From JAVJSD01 sp040219575 (GTDB lineage Bacteria; Planctomycetota; Planctomycetia; Pirellulales; Pirellulaceae): a stretch of DNA of 64,000 bases. This document shows positions 20,501-29,100 of the stretch, piece by piece (position 1 is the stretch's first letter; every line of letters begins with the position of its first letter). Position numbers and translations under genes: made by a program. Location of the stretch: NCBI GenBank assembly GCA_040219575.1, contig JAVJSD010000034.1:36662-100661 (forward strand). Direction: 5' to 3'. The notes below the pieces were generated by a model that saw only the letters and a program-made list of their open reading frames with translations, was not told where the DNA came from and did no database searches.

Positions 20501-23500
20501 CTCGTAGAGCGTCACGCGATCGAGCTGGTCGGTGTGGCTGGTCATCTGATTGAAGGTCGACTCGTAGGTCCACTCCTCGGTGGTCTCGTCGGGGTGGGTG
20601 ACCTTGAGTAGGTTGCCGGCGTCATCGTACTCGTACTCGGTGACGACCTCCTCCAGCGGTCCGCCGCCGTCGGGGTCGGGCAGCGTCATTTTGATGATCT
20701 GGCCGTTGGGATCACGCTCGTAGACGGCGTTGTTGCCGAGGGCGTCGGTGTAGGAGGTGTATTGGCCGAAGCGGTTGGTCTGGAAGAACGATTCCTCGCT
20801 GTTCTCGTCGACGATGCTGGGCGTCACGTCGTCGACCAATACGATCGGTGCGGGATTCCCGATGGTGCCCACGCCGGTGCTGAGGTCTACCAGTCCTTCG
20901 GTGTGCGTGGGGTTGATTTCCTTGGTGGTGCTGTCGGCGTAGTCGACTTCCTTGAGCCGCTGCGCGCTATCGTACGTGTACTCGGTGACCTTGCCCCGGG
21001 TGTCGGTGAACTCGGTCATCAGGCTGGTGGTGGCGTCGTAGTCGTATTCGACGACGGCCGGCTCCGTACCGCCCGCGCCATCGGGGTCGGGCCGGGTGAC
21101 CTTCGTCAGGCGGCCGCTCATGTCATACTCGAGCGTGGTTTCGCGGCCAGCGAAGTCGGTCATCTTGGTGAGCAGGCCGCTGGTGTAGGTAAAGGTGGTG
21201 GTGCGACCGAAAGAATCGGTGGCCGAAGTCAGCAAACCGCTGGTGTACGAATACGTGGTAGCATTGCCAAGCCTGTCGACACGTTCCGTAAGGTAGCCGG
21301 AGGAGTCGAATTCGTCCTGCGAACCGTCGGTGTGGGTGAGCGTATAGGAGTCGTCGACATTCTTGACGAGCGTATCGAAGAAGCCGTCGGGGCGGAGGTA
21401 GCCGCCCGAACCGTCTTCGAAATAGGGGACTGTCGAACCGTTGCCCATGATCAAGGTGACGACGCCGGTCTGTATCTCAAGCTTGTCCAGTTCCTGGAGC
21501 GACCAGCGATTCCCGAACTCCGTGGCAATGCGGTTGTTGACCTGTTGCTGGCCGGTGAAGGTGGTCTCGACCTCCGTGGCGCCGTAGTAGCGTGTGATGG
21601 TCATCGACCAGTCGTACGTGCCGGAGGAGAGCGTGGAGGCGTCGGCCTGGAGGGCGAAGAGTTCGACGTCGCCGGCCTGCAGGTTGGTGGTGTCGTAGTA
21701 GACCGGGGTGCCGGTGACGCCGCCGAACGTGAGCTCCGCTTTGATGAGGTCCGGCATCGTGCCAGCGGGTTCGACCGTTTCCACACGGACGATCGGGTGG
21801 GGGTTTAAGTACGAACGGTAGGTGAGGGCGTAGCTGGCGCCCAGGAACAGCGTTTGCGCCGCCGCGCCGACGGATTCGATGGTGTCCTGCACAGAAAACT
21901 TGCAGTTGCAGCCGCACGAATTGCACCCCTTGATCCGCTCGTCTTCGTTGTCCTTGATCTTGCCGATGTCGGAATCGTTGTTGGTATCGAGATCGGCGTT
22001 GGTGGGGTTGGCTATGTTGACGAAGAACTCCTCGATTCCACCGTTGTTCTCCGATTCGTTGATGGTGTCGTCGTAGGTTTTGACGAACACAATGCTGGCC
22101 GTCTCGCCCGCGGTGATGGTGACGGTGCCGCTGCCCGGCTCGAAATCGTACGTGCCCTTCTTGATCGTGCCTGTCGTGACGGCCGAATCGTCGACGGTGT
22201 CGAACTCGACCGTGACATCGTCGTCGGCCAGGCCGGAAAGTTCAATCTTGAAGGCCGAGAACCAGCCTTCGGAGAGACCGTTGAGTTCCTCGATGGCGTG
22301 GATCGACACCAGCGGTCGTGATTCGTCGTCGATGATCAGACCAACGCCGCGGTCATTTGAAATCGCGGCGCCGACGGCGTTGGAGAGTTCCAATTCAAAT
22401 GATTCGTGGTTCGGTCCGTCGTAAACGCTGTCGTCGATCGTGTCGACTACGACTGTCTTCGCCGTTTCACCTGGACTGAACACGAGCGTGTCTGAGCCTG
22501 CGGTGTAGTCGTCCGGTGCTATAGCGTCCACATCCTCTGTTGCATAGTTGACCGTGATTTGGCTGCTGCTGGGGTTGGTAAGGCTAACGATGAAGGTGAC
22601 CTCGTCTCCTTCGTCCACAGCGGCGGGACTGTTGACCGAAATCTGTGGCGTTGGATCGTCGTCGATGATCCCACCTACCGCCTGGCCTTCCACAATCGTT
22701 CCATTTGTAGCGTTATCTAGGTTGAGATAAAACGCTTCTGACGGCTCGTCGATATTGTCGGACGTAATCGGAACCAGGATGGTGGTGACGGTTTGAGACG
22801 GCTGGAATGTAAGCGTGCCATAAACTCCGGTGTAATCGTCCGGGGTGTACGCCGTGACGTCACTTGTCGTGTATTCAACCGTGACGGCGCTGGCGACGGC
22901 GTGAGACAGTGAGACCGTGAATGACGCGACTCCACTGCTTTCGCTGATCGAGGTTTCATCGGCGATGCTGATTTCCGGCGTGTCGTCGTCGACAATCGTC
23001 CCGATGCCCTTCTCGTTCAGAGGGATGGAGGCGCCGTCCCCACTGAGCAGTGAAACAAAGAAAGTTTCGTCTGGCTCAAGCTGTGTGTCGCCGGTGACCT
23101 CGACAGAGATCGTGCCCACGGTCTGCCCGGCCGCGATCGTCATCGTGGCCTCGGCATGCGTGTAGTCGTTGTCGCCGCTTTCGTTTTCGGCCGTATCGTT
23201 CGAAGTCGCGAAATAGATCGCCGCATCTTTCCCGCTCACCGACGACAAGGAAACGGTAAAGACGGCGAAAGTGGTGCCGCTGTTCCCCTCGGTTACTTGA
23301 ACATCGTTGATTGTCGCCGTGGGGGGATCATCGTTGTCTTGAATCAGCACTTCCACCTGAGACGTACCGGTGCCGATTCCGCCGAGGCCGCTGATGTTGA
23401 CAACGAATTCCTCTTCATCATCTTCGTCCAGACCGTCGTTGATGATCGGAACGGTAAAAGTCTGGAGAGTGCTGCTGGCGGCGAACGTGATCGTGGCGGC

Positions 23501-24139
23501 TGAGGATTGGTAGTCGCTTCCGGCCTGCGCAGCCGTGTAGTAGTTTCCATCCCCATTGCTTGTGGAATAGGAAACCAAGATTGGCTGGGAACTGGGATTC
23601 GAGAGGGACACCGAGAAAGTGGTGTTGCCACTCCCTTCACCGACGTAACTGGGCCCGCTGAGGGACGCCGTAATCGACGACTCGTCATCATCTTCGATCG
23701 TTCCCAGAGCCTCGCTGTCGCCGAGCGTCGCGCCCGACGGGTTGGAGAGGTTGAGATAGAAGTACTCGTATTGCGTTTCGCCGACTTCGTCGTCAACAAG
23801 GTCGACGTAGATCGTTGCTACTTCCGAGAAGGCTGTGATCGTCACCACTCCGCTGGCTGCCGTATAGTCGCTACCGGCTTCGGCCGAGTCGTCGGTCGTC
23901 GCGTACTGCACGTAGACGTCGCTTTCGGAGTACTCGTCCAGCGATACCTGGAACACCATGAAGCCGTCTCCTTCGACGGAGTAGCCGTCGCTGACGCTCA
24001 CTGACGCGAGCACCTGCCGAGGCTCAAGCGCCTCGAAGCTCATCCGGCGCTGGCGGCGTTTCGACTTGTGAGTCTTCTCCTTGCGGCGCAAGCCAAGTCG
24101 CTTCAATGTGTCCGTCCAGTGTTGGGGAAGCATGCGCAT
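14537..24139 (-). CDS. Giant LEPR-xLL Calx-beta RHS/YD-repeat protein with polymorphic C-terminal tip
   Basis: 3200 aa. The N-terminus carries the basic leader ending FEALEPRQVLAS (about residues 35-46). Six Calx-beta domains follow (about 47-735), then a cysteine cluster C-N-S-C-G-C-N-C (about 740-750). A long YD/RHS repeat shell spans about 860-2880, with motifs such as YEYDDLGRL and TDALGN. An inserted non-YD segment (about 2260-2550) includes the motif GGDFSLEFDGEETA. The RHS core ends near ISEDPIYDDYNNPYRYVGNH and DPSGLAEGHH (about 2887). The final 310 residues are AT-rich and unrelated to the shell: a toxin-like tip starting GHHWV. Such proteins encapsulate and deliver C-terminal toxins; the planctomycete ones are probably secreted or surface-bound. 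AGG lies 9-10 nt before the ATG. Confidence 0.92.
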   Translation of the reverse strand: MRMLPQHWTDTLKRLGLRRKEKTHKSKRRQRRMSFEALEPRQVLASVSVSDGYSVEGDGFMVFQVSLDEYSESDVYVQYATTDDSAEAGSDYTAASGVVTITAFSEVATIYVDLVDDEVGETQYEYFYLNLSNPSGATLGDSEALGTIEDDDESSITASLSGPSYVGEGSGNTTFSVSLSNPSSQPILVSYSTSNGDGNYYTAAQAGSDYQSSAATITFAASSTLQTFTVPIINDGLDEDDEEEFVVNISGLGGIGTGTSQVEVLIQDNDDPPTATINDVQVTEGNSGTTFAVFTVSLSSVSGKDAAIYFATSNDTAENESGDNDYTHAEATMTIAAGQTVGTISVEVTGDTQLEPDETFFVSLLSGDGASIPLNEKGIGTIVDDDTPEISIADETSISESSGVASFTVSLSHAVASAVTVEYTTSDVTAYTPDDYTGVYGTLTFQPSQTVTTILVPITSDNIDEPSEAFYLNLDNATNGTIVEGQAVGGIIDDDPTPQISVNSPAAVDEGDEVTFIVSLTNPSSSQITVNYATEDVDAIAPDDYTAGSDTLVFSPGETAKTVVVDTIDDSVYDGPNHESFELELSNAVGAAISNDRGVGLIIDDESRPLVSIHAIEELNGLSEGWFSAFKIELSGLADDDVTVEFDTVDDSAVTTGTIKKGTYDFEPGSGTVTITAGETASIVFVKTYDDTINESENNGGIEEFFVNIANPTNADLDTNNDSDIGKIKDNEDERIKGCNSCGCNCKFSVQDTIESVGAAAQTLFLGASYALTYRSYLNPHPIVRVETVEPAGTMPDLIKAELTFGGVTGTPVYYDTTNLQAGDVELFALQADASTLSSGTYDWSMTITRYYGATEVETTFTGQQQVNNRIATEFGNRWSLQELDKLEIQTGVVTLIMGNGSTVPYFEDGSGGYLRPDGFFDTLVKNVDDSYTLTHTDGSQDEFDSSGYLTERVDRLGNATTYSYTSGLLTSATDSFGRTTTFTYTSGLLTKMTDFAGRETTLEYDMSGRLTKVTRPDPDGAGGTEPAVVEYDYDATTSLMTEFTDTRGKVTEYTYDSAQRLKEVDYADSTTKEINPTHTEGLVDLSTGVGTIGNPAPIVLVDDVTPSIVDENSEESFFQTNRFGQYTSYTDALGNNAVYERDPNGQIIKMTLPDPDGGGPLEEVVTEYEYDDAGNLLKVTHPDETTEEWTYESTFNQMTSHTDQLDRVTLYEVDSSTGNLLSVTLVVGQIDDQINQETDDVTTSFTYTAAPQQAGDLPAGLLLTETDPLGRVTEYTYEDDDQEDEFGWLMGVTYAKNTADETNITYEYDAYGNQTAMIDGLGRRTEYEYNNIGWLIGTTLPDPDGAGGQSAPEYTYTYDDAGNRLTETDPLGNVTEYEYDDRGRLVEITLPDPDSPGSGQSSPVVAYTYDDVGRLLTQTDPLSRVTSYVYDAAGRMTTTILPDLDGAGGDDPPELTYTYDALGNVATTTDAEGNTTTYQYDINSRLIKVTLSDPDGQGGMTQPEINYEYDDAGQLISETDALSRETTYEYDDLGRLTKVTLPDLDGAGGAPAPELTYTYDAVGNTLTETDAEGNTTTYEYDNLNRLVKTTLPDPDTSDQDPAPYVTYSYDDAGQLVSQTDELGRTTSYEYDGLGRLVTVTLPDLDGPGGIDPPEMTHAYDAVGNTLTETDAEGNTTTYAYDNLYRLTSITGEDPDGAGVGDPSPVTTFEYDSAGQLTKVTDALSRITSYEYDALGRQTKVILPDLDGIGTGDPAPEMTYTYDLVGNLLTETDAEGNTTTYTYDDLYRLITITEADPDGVGVGVSSPVTTYLYDLAGQLIKITDPHSREIDFIYDVLGRRTSVTLPDPDGTGGPLEAPQTTYTYDLVGNLLTETDALDNVTTYAYDDLYRLVLVTQADPDGTGGSLESPVTAYEYDDAGQLTKIIDPLLRETSFQYDALGRWTKVIQPDPDGAGTGDPSPEIEYAYDLAGNLTSQTDALDNVTTYAYDNLYRLITVTQPDPDGSGTGDPSPVISYEYDLAGQLTTLTDPLSRETSFEYDALGRQTKVIQPDPDGTGTGDPAPETEYAYDLVGNIVSMTDPLENVTTYEYDNLYRRTKTIQPDPDGMGSLDNPETAFTYDAVGNMTSLTDPVGNVTSWVYDGLDRVIEETNELTDTRYFEYDSVGNLTEKTDRNGLVTEYTYDGLYRQTGEVWIDGMTTVNTLEFEYDAASQMTLARDDASLYAYEYDNLGRATQIDALSLTGPAARITQSFNAVGSRTDYHVLHDDGTGLTGLATAEVTEVTKGELAENEVQMSIITWDPEIATGSVVLEREGPYGTITSAPIYKGYFGVGAIGDKYDSALEDDLFFGSDNVSISSVAEETYYTSERDPNPFNEMRRTTVTFEFVGQLAGTNVPFIWGIGNGDDVIVAQGTLVQGHEVVDEIQRVELFDATGGDFSLEFDGEETAQIDYDASASEVEAALEALNGITDVTVTEVAGAQAWLVQFNDETGDVPALEVIGASLYDDFNNTYTYDNLQRLTKIEQTGVTGGNTVAEKRVDFAYNAAGQYTNVARYKDTDGGSTHLVAETDYGYDGIGRLTDLTHTEDTTTFADYDWTFDAASRVTQMDFTSLVGNDGTSGYTYDDTNQVTDADHDFQTDEAYSHDENGNRTVSGYTTGDNNLLFTDGTFNYEYDDEGNRVLKSNISTGDYTEYEWDHRNRLVKITQKNSSDVVTHAVEYTYDVFNRRIAKSIDADGAGGGSAVGESYVYDGDAIVLVFDETGSLTNRYLHGEQVDQILADEDATGDVLWALTDNLGSVRDLVENDGTVVNHITYDAYGAITSETAPAVIHVYAYTGRERDYESDLQFNRARYYAAAIGQWISEDPIYDDYNNPYRYVGNHPTVSTDPSGLAEGHHWVTMWVATTLHRAKLITEEEWHTFAGMYSGKLKGGHNYSSIYNGVSHPEYDLEVADQLLEWKLSGRKDVSARDVVENIWAGKNWDGSKDNEVIKNFTCGVKEDLAKPGSRVRPDGLDVTSDEKVVKKGITSLKKRGKLQKLLVFVSAIGFIGDRIGNVADAADFARILSPDEPSSKGIRNAMQAALRGDKQEFVEHLIKPDHTKGTDPSVLLQLLEEQHFGFAAMWKSAVETSMGKEDQLLREYEDAMLSAVRERQGQSKYEFGIRDIVPSILYVEGRRWTTGDFSSGSISRYTTEYIRECERQQRQE
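17820..21100 (-). repeat. YD repeats carrying about 18 aspartate-rich PDPDGxGG loops
   Basis: Within the RHS shell nearly every second YD repeat carries an insert of the form P-D-P/L-D-G-x-G-x-x-x-x-P between the LxRL/LGR element and the next YTYD. Eighteen copies can be counted, for example LPDLDGAGGAPAPELTYTYD and QPDPDGSGTGDPSPVISYEYD. On the plus strand these are seen as recurrent GTCGGGATCGGG / GTCGAGATCGGG at about 190-nt spacing. Confidence 0.85.
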
Positions 24140-24609
24140 GCTGGATGCCTTTGGGAGTTGCGTGGAGCGCGCAGCCCGCCCGCTCCGCCTTCGCTGCGCG
24201 CAGCAGCGAACGCGGCTAGAGGTGCAGGAAAAGAACCGCCCGAACGCCCTTGTTTGGTGACCCGATAAACGCCCGCCTCGGCCCGCGCGAGGCTACTGCC
24301 GCACTATGGCTCCGTCGAAAGCGACTCGATTTGGGGTGCACCTTCGGCGAAACTTGTAGGGAAGATAACGATTGAGTGGCAAGGAATCAATCAATTGGCG
24401 ATAAGATTTTCGAAAAAAATGTTCGTTGAATCTTCCAGATTGAGACGACCATGGCCTGTCGCCTTGGTTCAGAGGGACTTGTGAAACGCATGTGGAGGTT
24501 TTGTTCTTCAGGTGCTCCAAAGTGTGGCGACGCCGCGGGCCAGATGGTAACTTGTTGGCCTTGGCCACGGGCGTTTTCAACAACGGGACAGTACTCAGAA
24601 GAGCGGGCG
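24140..24609. other. 470-bp divergent promoter region between RHS and TPR-sulfotransferase genes
   Basis: No gene recognised. On the RHS side there is a small hairpin (TTCGCTGC, loop GCGCA, GCAGCGAA, 24190-24210) in the presumed leader. The middle (about 24370-24430) is AT-rich, with GATAAGATTTTCGAAAAAAATG, and is the likely location of the divergent promoters. Confidence 0.5.
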
Positions 24610-26085
24610 ATGAGTTCATCCACCTTGTCGCGGGCGTGGCAGTTGCATCGGCAGGGCGATTTGGATGCGGCCCGCGAGGCGTGCCTGGATCTGCTGGACG
24701 AATCCCAAATCAGCTTCGAACTCTTGCACTTGCTGGGGGTCGTGGAACTCCAGCAGGGACGAGCGCCGGATGCCGCGCTGCATCTCCGGCAGGCGGCCGA
24801 AATGGACAGGGAGAACGCCGAGGTGTGGAATCACCTCGCAATTGCGAATTCCAAGCTGGGCCAGGACGCCGAGGCCATCCGAGCTTTCGAGCGATCGGTG
24901 TCGATTGCTGCTGCGATGCCGGACGTTCATTTCAACCTTGCCCTGGCGTATTCGCGCGCCGGCCGCGTGGAAGACGCGATCGCGAGTCTTCGCCGCGCTA
25001 TCGAGTTGCGTCCCGAGTTCGTGGAAGCGCGCACGAAGCTCGGGAAACTGCTGGGAAGCAGGGGAGACCTTGCCGCCGCGGTCGAAACATTGCGGACGGC
25101 GCTTGCGATACGCCCCAATCATGTTCAGGCCCAAAGGGTGTTGGCGAAGTGCTTGGAGCAAAGGGAGAAGGGGCGCGTTGCACCAGCTCCGGCAAGGTTT
25201 GGCGAGAGCCTGTCGAAGCTGAGTGAGATGGAGGTCGAGGCGTCTTCACGTGCGGGCGATGAGCGGCTGTTCTTCGTTTTCGGGGAGCCGAAGTCGGGCA
25301 CGACCTGGTTGCAGATGCTGCTCGACACACATCCGGATGTGGCGTGTCGGACGGAGGATCAATTTGCGGTCTTGTTCGATGGAGCGGGCCGCCTTGCGCA
25401 GGGATACAACAAGGTGCTGGACGAGGTGGACCGTCGCACTGCGCAGCAGGGAGTGCAAACGCTCGACGAAGTCGATGCGGCTTCGATGTGTGTCGCTTTG
25501 ATCCGACGGTTGTTGAGCAAGCGACTGTCGGAACCGGGCGTCCTTCGCAGTGGGGCCAAGGACAACGGGATTGTGCAGATGTTCGACGGCTTTGTGCAGC
25601 ATTTCTCGGGTGCGCGATTCGTGTACATCGTGCGGGATCCCCGGGATGTGGCCGTTTCGAGCTGGTATCACAACCTGCGGATTGACGCCGCCTTCGAATC
25701 GCAGGCGGGTACGCTTGAAGATTGGTCGCGGCGCATTGCGGTTGGCTGGAGTGGCAATACGGCCAGTGTGCTGGAGACGGCAAGCCGATTGGGCGATCGC
25801 TTTCATGTAATTCGATACGAGGATCTGTGCGTCGATCCCGAACCTGCCCTGCATCGACTATTTGCCTTTCTTGAAGTTCGGAGTGACGCGCCGGTCGTCC
25901 GTCGCATCCAGGAATGCTGCTCCTTTGAGAGTCTCTCTGGAGCACGTGGTCCGGGCGAAGAGGACCGAGGCAGTTTCTTCCGTCGTGGTGTGTCAGGCGA
26001 TTGGGTGAACCACTTCGGCCATGCGACCGCTAACGACGTCCTGGCCATCGCCGGCGAGGCGATGGCTCGATTCGGCTACCGGTAG
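24610..26085 (+). CDS. TPR-domain sulfotransferase
   Basis: 491 aa from ATG 24610 (GAAGAG nearby upstream). A longer frame exists upstream, but its first 53 residues look non-protein-like. Residues about 8-195 form tetratricopeptide repeats (HRQGDLDAAREACLDLL, NLALAYSRAGRVEDAIASLR). A sulfotransferase domain follows from about residue 215: FVFGEPKSGTTWLQMLLD is the PAPS 5'-phosphosulfate loop, RFVYIVRDPRDVAVSSWYHN the 3'-phosphate motif, and VIRYEDLC follows. TPR-sulfotransferases probably use the TPR part to hold protein or glycan acceptors. It is 34 nt upstream of the TPR-glycosyltransferase and likely co-transcribed with it. The acceptor is unknown. Confidence 0.85.
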   Translation: MSSSTLSRAWQLHRQGDLDAAREACLDLLDESQISFELLHLLGVVELQQGRAPDAALHLRQAAEMDRENAEVWNHLAIANSKLGQDAEAIRAFERSVSIAAAMPDVHFNLALAYSRAGRVEDAIASLRRAIELRPEFVEARTKLGKLLGSRGDLAAAVETLRTALAIRPNHVQAQRVLAKCLEQREKGRVAPAPARFGESLSKLSEMEVEASSRAGDERLFFVFGEPKSGTTWLQMLLDTHPDVACRTEDQFAVLFDGAGRLAQGYNKVLDEVDRRTAQQGVQTLDEVDAASMCVALIRRLLSKRLSEPGVLRSGAKDNGIVQMFDGFVQHFSGARFVYIVRDPRDVAVSSWYHNLRIDAAFESQAGTLEDWSRRIAVGWSGNTASVLETASRLGDRFHVIRYEDLCVDPEPALHRLFAFLEVRSDAPVVRRIQECCSFESLSGARGPGEEDRGSFFRRGVSGDWVNHFGHATANDVLAIAGEAMARFGYR

Positions 26086-26119
26086 GCACTCGGCTTGGAT
26101 TTCGAATGGGGAGTCGACG

Positions 26120-29100
26120 ATGTCGTCGCAGGTAACACCGTCTGGCGTGGCGGACGCGATCCGCCACCAGCAAGCGGGCGAATTAGACGCCGCGCGGGAG
26201 ATTTGCCGGGAGGTCTTGGAAAGCGATCCGCAACATCCGGACGCCCTGCACGTTCTTGGCGTGGTGGCGATGCAAGCCAAGAACCTTAACGAGGCTGTGA
26301 GATGCCTGGAGCAGGCGGTTCGGCTCAACCCCGCGAAAGCGCCCGTGTGGAATCACCTGGGCGCCGCCTGCTGTGCGATCGAGCGGTTTGAGGAGGGGCT
26401 GGATGCATTTGAGAAGGCGATTTCACTGGACTCGATGCTTGCCGATTCTCACTACAACCTTGGCACCGCTCTGCGCCAACTCGGCCGACCAGAGGAGGCG
26501 GTGGCGAGTCTGCGTCGTGCTGTTGCATTGAGTCCGCAATTCCCGGAAGCACTTTTCAATCTCGGAAATCTACTGCGGGATCAGGAGTCGCACGAGGAAG
26601 CGGTGACGTTCTTGCGGCGCGCCGTTGTGGTGCGTCCCGGCTACAAGAAGGCTCGCAAGAACTTGGCGCAGCTACTACAGCGTCAGGCGACACGCGCCCA
26701 AGAGGACGGTGATCGGGAAGCCGCACATCGGTGCTTCGGCGAGGTTGTGGAGTTGCTGGAGGGATTCGACGCGGCCCACGCGCAACTGGGCTACGCCCTG
26801 GCGGCCCTGGGGGAGCACGAGGCGGCGATCGATCACTACCGCCAAGCCCTTGTGAAAAATGAAGAACTGGTCGAGGCGCGAATCAATCTCGGAGCATCAC
26901 TGCATCATCTTGGGCGGTTCGAAGAGTGCGAGGAAGTTGGCGCGGAGGCCATCCGGCTCGATCCCGAGTCGGCCGTCGCTCACTACAACTTGGGCGAAGC
27001 GCTGCTCAGTCAGGGGAAGTTGGAGGAAGGATGGAGAGAATACGAATGGCGGCTGCGCATCAAGAAGGAGGACGTCGAATCACCGCCTCCGTTAACCTTT
27101 CCGGTGTGGGACGGTTCGTCGCTCGAAGGCAAAACGATTCTGCTGCAAAGCGAGCAAGGGCTGGGCGATTCGTTGCAGTTCGTCCGCTACGCACCGCTGC
27201 TGCAGCAACAAGGCGCTCGCGTCGTCGTGCGTTGCCCGAAGGTGCTGAGGCCGATTCTCGCTACCTGTTCGGGCATCGAGGAGTTCGTAACGAAGGAATC
27301 CCCCGAGGCAACGATCGACTGCCAGGTGTCGATGCTGAGCGTGCCGCATTTGTTGGGCACGAATCTGGAAAGCATCCCCGGCGAAGTTCCGTATCTTCGC
27401 GCCGCGCCGTCGCTGGTCGCGTATTGGCGGAATCGGTTGGACGAGCACGACGGCCTGAAGATCGGCGTCGTCTGGCGAGGAAGTCCCAAGCACAAGGGCG
27501 ATTGGCTGCGTTCGCTGCCGCTGGAGCAGTTCGCGCCGCTTGCGGAGATCGACGGCGTGCAGCTGGTCAACCTTCAGAAGGAGGATCGACTCGCCGAGTT
27601 GCCGGAGTTCGCGCGGCGATATAATGTGCTGGACTTCAGCGACGAGCTCGACGTGCAGCCAGGCCCGTTCATGGATACGGCGGCGATCATCGAGAATCTC
27701 GACTTGGTGATCTGTTGCGACACGTCGGTGGGCCATCTGGCCGGGGCGCTGGGGGCCGAAGTCTGGCTGGCGTTGTCAGCAGCGTGCGACTGGCGCTGGA
27801 TGCGAGAGCGGACGGATAGTCCGTGGTATCCGCGGCACCGATTGTTCCGGCAATCCCGGACGGGCGACTGGCAGTCGGTTGTCCAGGCGATGGCGGCGGT
27901 GTTGCGGGACCGGTTGAGGGAGTCGCAGTCGCCGGCAAGCCAGGAGAATACTTTGGCGGCGGGTTCTGCGTCCGTGCGGGAGCCGGTGGGCAGTGTGGAT
28001 GACGTGGCCGCCTTGCACGAAAGGGCCCTGGTCGCCTTTCAGTCGCAGGATTTTTCGATGGCGGTGGGGTTGCTGTCGCAGGTCGTCGCCAGGAACCCGT
28101 CGGCCGACGCTTACAATCAGTTGGGCGCGGCCCAAGGGGCGCAGCGAAGGTTCCTTGAGGCGGAGCAGTCGTTCGAACAGGCCGTGGCGCTCGCCCCGCA
28201 GTCGGCCGAAGCGCACTTCAATCTGGGAGCCTTGCAGCGTCGTCACAAGAAGTACGCGGCGGCCGCCGTGACGCTGCGGAAAGCAATTCGTTTGCAGCCG
28301 GAGTTCATGCCGCCGCGCGTGGAACTCGGCGAGGTGCTGCAGCGGCTGGGACGCGCCGACGAGGCGATGGCGGCACTGCTGTCGGTGCAGGAGTGCAAGC
28401 TCTCGCCGGAGAAGCGGCGCAAGTTGACGGTCGTACTGCGGCGCCTTGGCGATGATCTTTCCCGACAACAACGTCACACGGAAGCGGAGACTCTGCTGCG
28501 GCGCTCGGACGAGGTGACACCCAACGCTGCGGAAACGATCGCGCGCATCGGCTCGGCGCTGGCCGCGCAAGGCCGACACGAGGAGGCGGTGCATGAATTT
28601 GAGCGAGCGCTGGCGCAGCGCCATCAGTTTCCCGAAGTACTGGTGAACCTGGGCGCCTCGCTGAAGACACTCAATCGGGACGACGAGGCGGAGACGATGT
28701 ACCGCCGTGCGATTGCGTTTCGGCCGGACTTCGCGGCGGCGCACTGCAACCTCGGTTCGCTGCTGGTCGGCAAACAACAATTTCGTGAAGCGCTGGCCCA
28801 CTGCCGCCTGGCGGTCGAGCAGAAACCGGATTTCGCCGAGGGACTGATGAATCTGGGTGCGGCGCAGCTGAGCTTGGGAGATGTGAATGGCGCTCGCAGC
28901 AGCTATTACGCGGCCCTGCGCATCCGTCCTGACGACGCGGAGACATGCGGCAACTTGGGCCTGCTCGAACAGAGCGAAGGAAATCTGAATGAGGCGCTGG
29001 CCTGCTACGATCGGGCGATCGCCACTCGTCCCGACGACGCTCGGGCCCACGCGGCCCGCGCCATGGCGTGGTTGAGCGAAGGCGACTTCGAGCGAGGTTG

